This document shows positions 23,898 to 32,047 of a stretch of 64,000 nt of DNA, one piece after another. A program made the position numbers and the translations under genes. The first letter of the stretch is position 1; every line of letters starts with the position of its first letter. The notes beneath the pieces are model-generated. The model did no database searches. It worked only from the letters and a program-made list of their open reading frames with translations, and was not told the origin of the DNA. The stretch comes from Gemmatimonas sp. (GTDB lineage Bacteria > Gemmatimonadota > Gemmatimonadetes > Gemmatimonadales > Gemmatimonadaceae): the NCBI GenBank assembly GCA_011390885.1, contig JAABRO010000054.1, positions 62,001 through 126,000 of the forward strand, read 5' to 3'.

Positions 23898-25176
23898 CGG
23901 TGGCCACCACCCGCAGTTCACGCCACGCCGGCAGCAGCACGCCGCGTGACGCGCGGCGCCGCGTGATCCGAAGCGCCGGGAACGTGCCCGCGATGTGGGC
24001 GACGGCCGCATGCAGCGCGCGCTGTGCGAGCGTGAAGCCCAGGCAGAAGTGCGGACCGGCACCGTACCACAGATAGCGCGCCCGTGGATCGTGCACGCGC
24101 GTCACATCGTAGCGATGCGGATCGGGAAAGAGCTGCGGGTCGCGCGCGAGATTGGCGGTGAGCACGAACACCCGCTCGCCAGCCCGCACCGCCGTTCCTG
24201 CGAGCCTCGTGTCCGCGGCGGCGATGCGCAGCGTGAGCGGCACCGGGCACGTGTAGCGCAGTCCCTCGTCGACCGCCGCGCCCACAAGCGAGGCGTCGCG
24301 ATGCACGAGCGCGAGCTGCCGCGAATCCACCAGCAGCGCGACCACGCGCGGCAGCGTCACGCCGAGCGTGAGCGCCCCCGCGATGAAGAAGATGGAGAGA
24401 ATGCCGCGCGTCTCTTCGGCGGTGCACCCCATCGTGCGCAGCCGTGCAACCAGCGAGCCGGGTGGCAGCGTGTCGCTCGCGAAGGCGCGCTCGGCATAGG
24501 CGAGCAGGCGGTCGAGGTCGGCCTGCACGGCGCCGAGCCGACGCTCCGGGAGGCGCGAGAGCTGCAGGGCAGATGCGATGCGTTCTCCGAGCGCGTGCAC
24601 CGCGAGCGCGTCGGTGTCGTCAGCCCCGTCGCGCGCACCGGGCACAGGCGGCCAGGGCTCCACCCCCATGAGCGTGAGCGTCAGTCGCCCGGAGAGCGTG
24701 CGCGCGGTGCGCGCGAGGTCCACCGTGCGCCCCTGAGCGAGCGCCGCGAAGGCCCGGTCGAGTGGACTGCGCGACGCGTCGAGCCACGCGTCGGCCTGTT
24801 CGGCAGAGGCCAGCGGACCCAGTCGCCGACGGAGCGCGCGGTGCGGATCCCCGTCCATGTTGGCGAGCGCGGACGGGCCAAACGCCTGCGTCATGACCTC
24901 GGCGATGCCGCCCCGCCCCTGCTTGCGAAAGAGATCGTCTCGGCAGAGCACGTCGTGCGCGAGCAGCGCGTCGTTCACCACCACGCCCAGTCCTGGCACG
25001 CGGAGCACCGCGCCGCTTCGGCCGACGAGGCGCACCGCCGGCCACAGCAGCGGGTGCGCGGCCAGGTTGAGACGCGCCTCCTGCCACGCCGCGCGACGCG
25101 TGTCCGCACCCTGCGGGAGCGCGGGCGCGCGGCGCCCTGCGTCGGGGCGCGCCGGCAGTTCGAGCGGCGCCGTCAT
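23887..25176 (-). CDS. Cytochrome P450 with atypical I-helix
   Basis: This is a 429-residue soluble bacterial-type P450. The heme-thiolate loop YGAGPHFCLG places Cys near residue 377, with Tyr instead of the usual Phe. The K-helix ExxR is EGLR near 303. The I-helix segment is FIAGALTLG near 260-268, where families normally have AGxDT: the acidic residue of the acid-alcohol pair is Leu, while the Thr is kept. This suggests altered oxygen activation or peroxide use. The ATG overlaps the GT2 stop (ATGA) and the ligase starts inside its last codons. No ferredoxin or reductase is encoded nearby. Confidence 0.88.
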   Translation of the reverse strand: MTAPLELPARPDAGRRAPALPQGADTRRAAWQEARLNLAAHPLLWPAVRLVGRSGAVLRVPGLGVVVNDALLAHDVLCRDDLFRKQGRGGIAEVMTQAFGPSALANMDGDPHRALRRRLGPLASAEQADAWLDASRSPLDRAFAALAQGRTVDLARTARTLSGRLTLTLMGVEPWPPVPGARDGADDTDALAVHALGERIASALQLSRLPERRLGAVQADLDRLLAYAERAFASDTLPPGSLVARLRTMGCTAEETRGILSIFFIAGALTLGVTLPRVVALLVDSRQLALVHRDASLVGAAVDEGLRYTCPVPLTLRIAAADTRLAGTAVRAGERVFVLTANLARDPQLFPDPHRYDVTRVHDPRARYLWYGAGPHFCLGFTLAQRALHAAVAHIAGTFPALRITRRRASRGVLLPAWRELRVVATDAP

Positions 25177-25973
25177 CGCACGTCCACGACGGCGGGGCGG
25201 TATCCGTGATTGCGGTACCAGCGCAGCACATTCACGAAGCCGTACGCCCGCACGCGCCGCACCGAGTTGTACACCACGATGTCACGGCGCACCTCGGCGC
25301 GATCGGTGAGCGTGCGCACGCGCTCCGACAGCTCGCGGTCCTCGTGCGCCGTCTCGATCGCCGTGCGCGGAAACCCGCCCGCCGCCACGTACAACGTGGC
25401 CGCAATCGCGAGGTTGTTGCCGGCGGCCATGAAGTATGGATACCGGAACTGCGGGCCGCGTCGCACAAACCGTCCGTAGCGCTCGGCCAGCGCGATCATG
25501 ACCGGCAGCACGAGACGTTCGCGCAGTGACAGCCCCTCGTCTTCACGCGGCACGATGCGGCCGGCCACGAACTCAAGACCGTCCGCCACGAGCGCGTCCT
25601 TGAGCCGGGCCACCCACTCCCGGTGTGGCAGGCAGTCGGCATCGGTGCGGGCGATCCACAGGGCGCCCCGCGCGATGGCCGCGCGAAACCCCGTGTCGGA
25701 GGCGGCCCCGGTACCCTTTTTCAGCTCGCGCACGAGCTCCACCGGAAAGGGGGCACGCGCGGCGAACTCGCGGACGACATGCGCTGACTCGTCAGTGCTG
25801 GCGTTGTCCACCACGACGAGCGTGAACGCCGTGTCGGTCTGCTCGGCGAGCGCGCGCAGCGTGGCCGGCAGGCCGCGCGCCTCGTTGTAGCACGGCACCA
25901 CGACGAAGAAGGTGCGCGCATCGGCGCGGCGCACTTCGGCGCTGCGCGCAGCGATCGGCGCCGGCATGGTCAC
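25173..25973 (-). CDS. Glycosyltransferase family 2
   Basis: This is a 266-residue GT-A enzyme. VVVPCYNEARGL near residue 23, VVDNASTDES near 55 and the metal-binding DAD in ARTDADC near 109 are present. ETAHEDRELSERV near 207 supplies the probable catalytic Asp region. There are no transmembrane segments, so it is probably cytoplasmic or peripheral. GTG 25973 overlaps the KAS III stop, with ATG 25967 as alternative. Its place between the KAS III and P450 genes suggests it glycosylates the operon's lipid product or a carrier. Acceptor and donor are unknown. Confidence 0.85.
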   Translation of the reverse strand: MTMPAPIAARSAEVRRADARTFFVVVPCYNEARGLPATLRALAEQTDTAFTLVVVDNASTDESAHVVREFAARAPFPVELVRELKKGTGAASDTGFRAAIARGALWIARTDADCLPHREWVARLKDALVADGLEFVAGRIVPREDEGLSLRERLVLPVMIALAERYGRFVRRGPQFRYPYFMAAGNNLAIAATLYVAAGGFPRTAIETAHEDRELSERVRTLTDRAEVRRDIVVYNSVRRVRAYGFVNVLRWYRNHGYRPAVVDVR

Positions 25974-26989
25974 GTCTCGATCACGAGCACACCCACGCTG
26001 ATGCCGCTGGCCATGCCGAGCCAGAGCACCCGTTCGCCCGCGCGTACCGTGCCGTCGGACACGGCGAGCGCGTGCGCCACCGGCAGCGTGGCCGAGGCCA
26101 TGTTGCCGAGGTGCGTGACGGTGCCGCGCACCTTGTCGGCCGGAATGCCGGTGGCGGCGAGCAGTTCGGCATGGTACGCGAGCCCGACCTGATGCACGAA
26201 GATGTGGTCGAAGTCGTCGAAGCCATACCCGCCCGCGCGCAGCATGTCGTGCAGGATGCCGGGGCCGTTGGCCACGAACGCGTCCTTGAGCGCCGGCCCG
26301 TCACCGTGCAGGTACGCGTATTCGTCGCCGCGCGGGTGCATGGAGCCGCCATACGGAATGGTGGCCAGCGGCCAGTGCGCACTGCGCGCGGCGAACTGGC
26401 GGAAGACGATGCCACGCGTACCGTCGGCGGGCGTGAGCACCACGGCCGCCGCGGCGTCGCCCATGGTCCAGCTCGGGAAGAAGCGACGGAACTCGTCGGC
26501 GTCCTTCACGTGCCAGCGCACGGCGCGTGAGCAGATCTCCCCCGTGACCACGAGCGCGTGGCGCGCGGCCCCGGACTGAATGAGCGACTCGGCCACCTGC
26601 AGCCCGTTGAGGAACGAGTTGCAGGCATTCTTCACGTCGAGCACCTGGCAGTTGGTGCCGAGCTTGTGCTGCACGATGTGCGACGTGGCCGGCTCGATCA
26701 GGTCCTGGCTGGCCGCGGCGAAGATGAGCAGGTCCACGTCGTGCACGGTGAGGCCGGCCTCCTCGAGCGCGCGCCGAGCCGCTCGCACGGCCAGGTCGGA
26801 GCACTGCTCATGCTCGGCCGCCACGCGGCGCTCGCGAATGCCGGTGCGCGCCTCGATGATGCCCGGGCGCACACGGATGTCCGGGCTTTCGGCGGCGATG
26901 CGCTGCTCGACGTCCCGTGACGTACGCACGCCATTCGGCAGGTAGGCCGCGACGGACGCAATCTGGACGTGGGCGTGCGGCAGGATCAT
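25970..26989 (-). CDS. Beta-ketoacyl synthase III family (thiolase fold; OleA-like)
   Basis: This is a 339-residue condensing enzyme. The nucleophilic Cys is in VKNACNSFLNG near residue 121. The His of FVHQVG lies near 263 and the Asn of THLGNMASATLPVA near 293, giving the Cys-His-Asn triad of FabH and OleA. Length is closer to OleA (about 340) than to compact FabH, and no acyl carrier gene is nearby, which suits an acyl-CoA user. ATG 26989 is chosen because the family N-terminus (IASVAAYLPNG) begins shortly after it; the frame continues upstream without similarity. It is the first gene of the operon; I could not find a convincing promoter in the 205-bp divergent region. Confidence 0.85.
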   Translation of the reverse strand: MILPHAHVQIASVAAYLPNGVRTSRDVEQRIAAESPDIRVRPGIIEARTGIRERRVAAEHEQCSDLAVRAARRALEEAGLTVHDVDLLIFAAASQDLIEPATSHIVQHKLGTNCQVLDVKNACNSFLNGLQVAESLIQSGAARHALVVTGEICSRAVRWHVKDADEFRRFFPSWTMGDAAAAVVLTPADGTRGIVFRQFAARSAHWPLATIPYGGSMHPRGDEYAYLHGDGPALKDAFVANGPGILHDMLRAGGYGFDDFDHIFVHQVGLAYHAELLAATGIPADKVRGTVTHLGNMASATLPVAHALAVSDGTVRAGERVLWLGMASGISVGVLVIET

Positions 26990-27159
26990 GGAGCGAGCGG
27001 GGTCGATGACGGGGAAGACGATGGCGGCTGAGGTCGGATACGCCCGACACGCGCCGCACCGCGAATGATCTACCCCGACCCGTACGATGCGGCCATCGTC
27101 CGGGTGACGTAGAAGCTGACGTAGCGATCGCCCCGATTCGAGGGGCGGCCGGCGCGCTC

Positions 27160-27188
27160 TTGCCCGCCGAGGGCGCGCGCCGTACTTT
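27160..27188 (+). promoter_or_regulatory. Promoter of the UvrC/Cho-like gene (leaderless type)
   Basis: TTGCCC (27160-27165) and TACTTT (27183-27188) are separated by exactly 17 nt, and the ATG follows 6 nt later. The predicted transcription start falls at or next to the A of ATG. Confidence 0.75.
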
Positions 27189-27194
27189 CGGCCT

Positions 27195-28409
27195 ATGTTC
27201 GGCTCCCTGACTCGAAGCGTCTCCGGCACGACGCCCGCGCTCGCGCAGCTCTCGTTCCTCGATGCCCCGCCGCGCATCGACGCGTCGCCGCTGCGCGATG
27301 TCGTTCGCCGATCCGCCCGCAACGTCCCGGGCGTGTACCGCATGCTGGGCGCGCGCGGTGACGTGCTGTACGTGGGCAAGTCGCGCCAGCTGCGCACGCG
27401 ACTGCTGTCGTACTTCCGGCTGCCGTGGCCGGAGCATCGCCATGCGCGCATGCTGCGGGAGACGGCACACATCGAGTGGGAGGAATCACCCAGCGAGTTC
27501 GCCGCCCTGCTCCGCGAGACGCGCCTCATTCGTGCGCACCTGCCCGCGTACAACCGGCGAGGAGCGCGGCCGCTCGACAAGTGGTGGGTGATCGTGGTGC
27601 CCCGCGACAGCGCGCCTCGGCTCCGGGTGCAGCGCGCGAGCGCGGTCGGTGACCGTCGCGCGTCCGTGGCCGAGTCGGTGATCGGACCCTTCGCGCATCG
27701 CGCGCCGCTGCTCTCGGCAGTCCGGGTGCTCAACGATGCGCTCGGGCTGCGCGACTGCTCCGACCGCGTGCCCATGGTGCTGCGCGATGCGGGCGACTTC
27801 TTCGCCGACGACCCGCGCTACGCGCGCACCCCCGCCTGCCACCGGTACGAGACGCGGCGCTGCCTGGGCCCCTGCATCGCCGCGTGCACGCACGCGGAGT
27901 ACCGCGCGCAGGTACAGCGCGCCCGCTCGTACCTCGACGGGGAGTCCGACGCGCCGCGTGCCGAGCTGGCGAAGGAGATGGCGATGGCCAGCGCGCAGCT
28001 GCTCTACGAGCGGGCCGGCTGGCTGCGTGACCGGCTCACGGCGCTCGAGACGCTCGAGGCGCAGCTGCTGCGCGTGCGTGAGGCGCTGCTGCGGCCGTCA
28101 TTCGCCTATCGGCTGCCGAGCCTGTACGGCGCCGACCGCGTGTACCTCGTGCGCGACGGACGCGTGGTGAGCGAATCGTGCGTTGACGACCCCGACGGCA
28201 TGGACCAGCTGCTCGCCCGCGAAGCAGCCCCCGCGTCCAGCGCCAGGGCCCTCACGGTCGAGGCGCTGGAGGAACTCACCCTGCTCGAGCACTGGTTCCG
28301 CACGCGCGCCGAGGAGCAGTCGCGCACGGCACCGACGGTGCGGGAGCTGCTCGGGCGCGCCGCGAATCCCGCCGTCTCGAGCGGCGCAGTCTGCAGCGGC
28401 GCAGTCTAG
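27195..28409 (+). CDS. UvrC-like GIY-YIG nuclease lacking the C-terminal half (Cho-like)
   Basis: This encodes 404 residues. The GIY-YIG endonuclease domain (about 45-125) reads GVYRML, then VLYVGKS, with the conserved Arg and Glu following. A UvrC-type cysteine cluster (Cys in CHRYETRRCLGPC and a following Cys, near residues 215-235) and a UVR-like helical pair (about 255-300) are present. The RNase H-like 5' nuclease and helix-hairpin-helix domains of full UvrC (about 600 residues) are absent, as in Cho. It should make only the 3' incision in nucleotide excision repair. Its TAG stop overlaps the stop of the opposing phosphatase gene. Confidence 0.87.
   Translation: MFGSLTRSVSGTTPALAQLSFLDAPPRIDASPLRDVVRRSARNVPGVYRMLGARGDVLYVGKSRQLRTRLLSYFRLPWPEHRHARMLRETAHIEWEESPSEFAALLRETRLIRAHLPAYNRRGARPLDKWWVIVVPRDSAPRLRVQRASAVGDRRASVAESVIGPFAHRAPLLSAVRVLNDALGLRDCSDRVPMVLRDAGDFFADDPRYARTPACHRYETRRCLGPCIAACTHAEYRAQVQRARSYLDGESDAPRAELAKEMAMASAQLLYERAGWLRDRLTALETLEAQLLRVREALLRPSFAYRLPSLYGADRVYLVRDGRVVSESCVDDPDGMDQLLAREAAPASSARALTVEALEELTLLEHWFRTRAEEQSRTAPTVRELLGRAANPAVSSGAVCSGAV
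28380..28409 (+). repeat. 15-bp tandem duplication at the gene end
   Basis: AGCGGCGCAGTCTGC at 28380-28394 is followed by a second copy at 28395-28407 that breaks at the stop. It encodes SGAVCSGAV at the C-terminus. The final CTAG carries both convergent stop codons. Confidence 0.8.
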
Positions 28410-28921
28410 AGCGGCACGATCTCCACGTGCGCGTGTCCGCGGGAGATGTGCAGCTGCGCCACGCTCGGGCTGAGGTCGAACCGAGCGGGCCCTGCGGCGC
28501 CCGGGTTCACCACGAGCGTGTCGCCGATGCGCGTGATCATCGGCTTGTGCGTGTGGCCGTACACGATCACCTCCGCGTGCGGATAGGCGGCCACGAGCGA
28601 CTCGGGCGTGGGCGATCCGAGCTCGTGCCCGTGCGTGACCACCACCTTGATGCCCGCGATCACGACATCGAGCCGCTCGACGAGGTCCGGGCGGCCCGGT
28701 GCATCGGTGTTGCCGTACACGGCGCGCACGGGCGCGATCGCGCGCAACTCGGTGAGCACGTCACCGCCGTCGGCCGTGTGCCCGACGTCCCCCGCGTGCA
28801 GGATCTCCGCCACGCCGGCCAGTGCCGTGAACACGGAGGGACGCACGAGGCCGTGCGTGTCGGAGATGAGGCCGATGGCGATCGATTCGCCGCCGCGGCC
28901 GTCGAGAGGGACAGGCGTCAT
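28406..28921 (-). CDS. YfcE/MJ0936-type metallophosphoesterase
   Basis: This is a 171-residue calcineurin-like phosphoesterase. The metal-binding set is complete: SDTHG near residue 21, GDVGH near 44, GNTD near 72, THGH near 97 and GHTHKP near 126. This matches small phosphodiesterases with broad activity on model substrates; the natural substrate is unknown. ATG 28921 overlaps the ubiX stop (ATGA), so it is the last gene of the menaquinone operon. Longer upstream reading belongs to ubiX in another phase. A role in that pathway is not implied by sequence. Confidence 0.88.
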   Translation of the reverse strand: MTPVPLDGRGGESIAIGLISDTHGLVRPSVFTALAGVAEILHAGDVGHTADGGDVLTELRAIAPVRAVYGNTDAPGRPDLVERLDVVIAGIKVVVTHGHELGSPTPESLVAAYPHAEVIVYGHTHKPMITRIGDTLVVNPGAAGPARFDLSPSVAQLHISRGHAHVEIVPL

Positions 28922-29520
28922 GGTTCGTCTCCACCCCAGCGCTTGCCGATGCGATGGTCCACGTCGAGCTGGTCCAGGATGCGGGCCACGACGAAGTCCA
29001 CGAGCTCGGCAATCGACTGCGGTTGATGATAGAAGCCGGGCGCGGCCGGCAGCACGATCGCGCCGGCCCGCGTGACCGCGGCCATGTTCTCGAGGTGCAC
29101 GAGCGACAGCGGCGTCTCCCGTGGCACGAGCAGGAGCTTGCGGCGCTCCTTGAGGGCGACATCGGCGGCGCGCTCCACGAGCGATCGCGAGGTGCCGTGC
29201 GCGATCGCACTGACCGTGCCCATGCTGCAGGGGCACACCACCATCCCGGCACTGCGCGCCGAGCCCGAGGCCGGCAGCGCGCCACGATCGCCGTCATCGA
29301 AGACGCGTACGTGCGCATCGAAGCGCTCCGGCCCCACCCACACGCGCAGCGCCTCGAGGTTCTCGATCCCCGACTCGGTCTGCAGCAGGCGCCAGCCGTG
29401 CGAACTCACGATCAGCCAGGTGGGCACGCCCTCCTGCGCGAGCACTTCGAGCAGGCGCACCGCGTACGGGGCACCGCTCGCGCCCGTGATCGCGAGCACC
29501 ACCGGCAGCCGCGCCGTCAT
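28918..29520 (-). CDS. ubiX: Flavin prenyltransferase
   Basis: This 200-residue enzyme makes prenylated FMN, the cofactor of UbiD decarboxylases. ITGASGAPYAVRLLE near residue 11, VCPCSMGTVSAIAHG near 95, LLVPRETPLS near 128 and PAAPGFYHQP near 157 are the conserved FMN and prenyl-phosphate sites. ATG 29520 overlaps the ubiA stop. The UbiD partner lies two genes upstream in the same operon. Confidence 0.95.
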   Translation of the reverse strand: MTARLPVVLAITGASGAPYAVRLLEVLAQEGVPTWLIVSSHGWRLLQTESGIENLEALRVWVGPERFDAHVRVFDDGDRGALPASGSARSAGMVVCPCSMGTVSAIAHGTSRSLVERAADVALKERRKLLLVPRETPLSLVHLENMAAVTRAGAIVLPAAPGFYHQPQSIAELVDFVVARILDQLDVDHRIGKRWGGDEP

Positions 29521-30500
29521 GCCGCGACCACCGCCGCACCGCGGCCGAGCACCGTGGCGCCCAGCACGCAGCCGAAGAACACCATGGAAATGATGCCGTT
29601 CATGGTGAAGAAGGCGGCATCGAGCTTGCTGAGGTCGTCGGCCTGCACGAGGCGGTGCTCCCACACGAGCAGCGCCGCGGCCAGCGCCACACCAACCCAC
29701 AGCAGCGCACCGGCCACGGCCGTGTCGGGACGGGCCGCCAGGCCGAGCGGATCGGACCACACCACCGCCGCGAGGCACAGCACGGTGAGCACGTGCAGCG
29801 CACGTGCCACCAGGATGGCACGCGGCACACCGATCGCCGACGGGAGCGAATGCAGCCCGTTGCGCCGGTCGAACTCCGCATCCTGCAGCGCATACAGAAT
29901 GTCGAAGCCGCCCGTCCAGCTCATCACCGCGAGGGACAGCGCGCACAGCACCCACCACGGCGAACTCCACGCACCGGTGACGGCCAGATAGCCGCCGACG
30001 GGCGCGATCCCGAGCCCGAGCCCGAGCCAGAGGTGCGACCAGCGCGTGAAGCGCTTGGTGTAGCTGTAGCCGAGCACCCAGAGCAGGGCCACCGGCGACA
30101 GCGCGAAGCACAGCGGATTGAGCCGCCACGCCGCGAACACGAACAGCGCGCTCATGACCGTGACCGCCGCGGTGGCCTGCGCCACCGTAAGCGCGCCACG
30201 CGGGATTTCGCGCATGGCCGTGCGCGGATTCTTCGCGTCCACGTCGCGGTCCACGATGCGATTGAAGCCCATGCCGGCGAAGCGCGCAGCGGTGAAGGCC
30301 ACCAGCACCCATCCCACCTCGGCGAGCGTGGGCATGCGCACCGCACTCGCGAAACACACGCCCACGAGCGCGAACGGCAGTGCGAACACGGTGTGCGGCA
30401 GCTTCACGAAGTTGGCGAGCCGCACGAGCAGCGACGTACCGTCAAAGGTCTGTCCGTCGCGCGCGCCCGGCGGCAGCGGCATGCCGGTGTGACCGTTCAC
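29517..30500 (-). CDS. ubiA: UbiA-family aromatic prenyltransferase
   Basis: This 327-residue inner-membrane enzyme has about eight hydrophobic segments. The two Asp-rich motifs are NRIVDRDVD near residue 76 and DILYALQDAEFD near 195, which bind Mg-polyprenyl diphosphate. It should attach the isoprenoid tail to an aromatic carboxylate. With UbiD and UbiX beside it, and menaquinone rather than ubiquinone likely, the substrate may be 1,4-dihydroxy-6-naphthoate as in the futalosine pathway (MqnP role); 4-hydroxybenzoate is the alternative. GTG 30500 overlaps the ubiD stop, with ATG 30482 as a shorter start. Confidence 0.9.
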   Translation of the reverse strand: MNGHTGMPLPPGARDGQTFDGTSLLVRLANFVKLPHTVFALPFALVGVCFASAVRMPTLAEVGWVLVAFTAARFAGMGFNRIVDRDVDAKNPRTAMREIPRGALTVAQATAAVTVMSALFVFAAWRLNPLCFALSPVALLWVLGYSYTKRFTRWSHLWLGLGLGIAPVGGYLAVTGAWSSPWWVLCALSLAVMSWTGGFDILYALQDAEFDRRNGLHSLPSAIGVPRAILVARALHVLTVLCLAAVVWSDPLGLAARPDTAVAGALLWVGVALAAALLVWEHRLVQADDLSKLDAAFFTMNGIISMVFFGCVLGATVLGRGAAVVAA

Positions 30501-31999
30501 CGCGCCCCCATCACCGGGGGCGGCGTCGGCAGCCCGAGCTTGCCCCACATCGCGTCCACGCTGGCCTTCGTGGTGGCGTCCATCGCGATCATCTTCGGCC
30601 AGGCGCGGTGCGCGCCCTCCTCGGGCCACTTGCGCGTGGCATCAATGCCCATCTTCGACCCGTACGTGAAGGCGCGGCTCGCGTGATCGAGCACGTCCAC
30701 CGGTCCCATGGTGAAGCGCACATCGCGCTCGGGATCCATGTTGTTGAGCGCGGCCCACCACGCTTCAAGCGGGTTGCGCACGTTCACGTCACTGTCGAGC
30801 ACCACGAGCACCTTGGCGAGGGACATGAGCCCCTGCCCCCAGAGCGCGTGCATGACCTTGTCGGCGTGGCCGGGATACCGCTTGTCGATGCTCACGAAGA
30901 CGAGGTTGTGGAACCCGCCCTCGGCCGGCATGTGGTAGTCCACGATCTCCGGGCAGGTGAGCTTGAGCAGCGGCAGGAAGATGCGCTCGGTGGCATGCCC
31001 GAGATAGAAATCCTCCATGGGCGGCTTGCCCACGATCGTGGTGGCATACACGGCCTGCTTGCGCATCGTCACCGCGGTGACGTGCACGCGCGGGTACAGG
31101 TCGGCCTCGCTGTAGTAGCCGGTGTGGTCGCCGAACGGGCCTTCCATGACGAGCGCTTCGGCCGGATCGATGTACCCTTCGATCACGAGGTCGGCCTCGG
31201 CCGGCACCTCGAGGTCGCACGTCACGGCCTTGGCCAACTTGACGGGCGCGCGACGCAGGAAGCCGGCGAAGATGAACTCGTCGATCATCGGCGGCAGTGG
31301 CGCGCTGGCGCTGTACATGCTCGCCGGATCGGCGCCCACGGCGATGCACACCGGCATGGTCTCGCCACGCTCGGCCATCTGCCGCAGGTGCTCCGCCCCC
31401 GTCTTGTGACGCTGCCAGTGCATGGCCACGTCACGCTTGCCGAGCTGCTGCACGCGGTACATGCCCACGTTGCGGATGCCACGCGCCGGGTCCTTGGAGA
31501 TCACCATCGTGAGGGTGACGTAGGGACCGCCGTCCTCGGGCCAGCAGGTGAGCACGGGGATCTTGTCGAGGTCGATCTCGTCGCCCTTCCACACGATCTC
31601 CTGGCAGGCGGGCGTCCCGCCGCTCGTGCGCGGCGGGAACTTCGACACCTCGAACAGGCGCGGCAGCAGGCCGAGCTTGCCCATGAGGCCATCGGGCACC
31701 TTGAGGTCGAGCAGCTCCGTGATGCGCCCGCCCACGCGGTCGAGGTCGTCCACGCCGAGCGCAAGCGCCATGCGGCGCATGGATCCGAAGAGGTTGATGG
31801 CGACCGGCATCGACGCGCGGGTGCCGTCGCGCAGCACCGGATGCTCGAAGAGCAGCGCCGGCCCGCCGCCGGGCAACTTCATGGCGCGGTCGGCGATCTC
31901 GCACAGCTCGAGGTGCACCCGCACCGGGTGCGTGATGCGATGCAGTTCCCCCGCCTTCTCGATGGCGGTGATGAACTCGGACAGGCTATCGATGGACAC
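30497..31999 (-). CDS. ubiD: UbiD-family decarboxylase
   Basis: This is a 500-residue prFMN-dependent decarboxylase. GIRNVGMYRVQ near residue 180, the EGPFGDHTGYYS segment near 285 with its catalytic Glu region, and GKPPMEDFYLGHATERIF near 340 are family signatures. It removes the ring carboxylate after prenylation. GTG 31999 (VSIDSLSEFI) matches the usual family start; a TTG nine codons earlier is possible. It overlaps ubiA by 4 nt and lies 48 nt after ubiE. The ubiD-ubiA-ubiX order matches the late futalosine genes of Streptomyces, as I recall them. Confidence 0.93.
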   Translation of the reverse strand: MSIDSLSEFITAIEKAGELHRITHPVRVHLELCEIADRAMKLPGGGPALLFEHPVLRDGTRASMPVAINLFGSMRRMALALGVDDLDRVGGRITELLDLKVPDGLMGKLGLLPRLFEVSKFPPRTSGGTPACQEIVWKGDEIDLDKIPVLTCWPEDGGPYVTLTMVISKDPARGIRNVGMYRVQQLGKRDVAMHWQRHKTGAEHLRQMAERGETMPVCIAVGADPASMYSASAPLPPMIDEFIFAGFLRRAPVKLAKAVTCDLEVPAEADLVIEGYIDPAEALVMEGPFGDHTGYYSEADLYPRVHVTAVTMRKQAVYATTIVGKPPMEDFYLGHATERIFLPLLKLTCPEIVDYHMPAEGGFHNLVFVSIDKRYPGHADKVMHALWGQGLMSLAKVLVVLDSDVNVRNPLEAWWAALNNMDPERDVRFTMGPVDVLDHASRAFTYGSKMGIDATRKWPEEGAHRAWPKMIAMDATTKASVDAMWGKLGLPTPPPVMGAR

Positions 32000-32047
32000 G
32001 GCGACGAATGCAGGAGGGTCGGGCAAACGATCCCGACGAGGTCGGGC

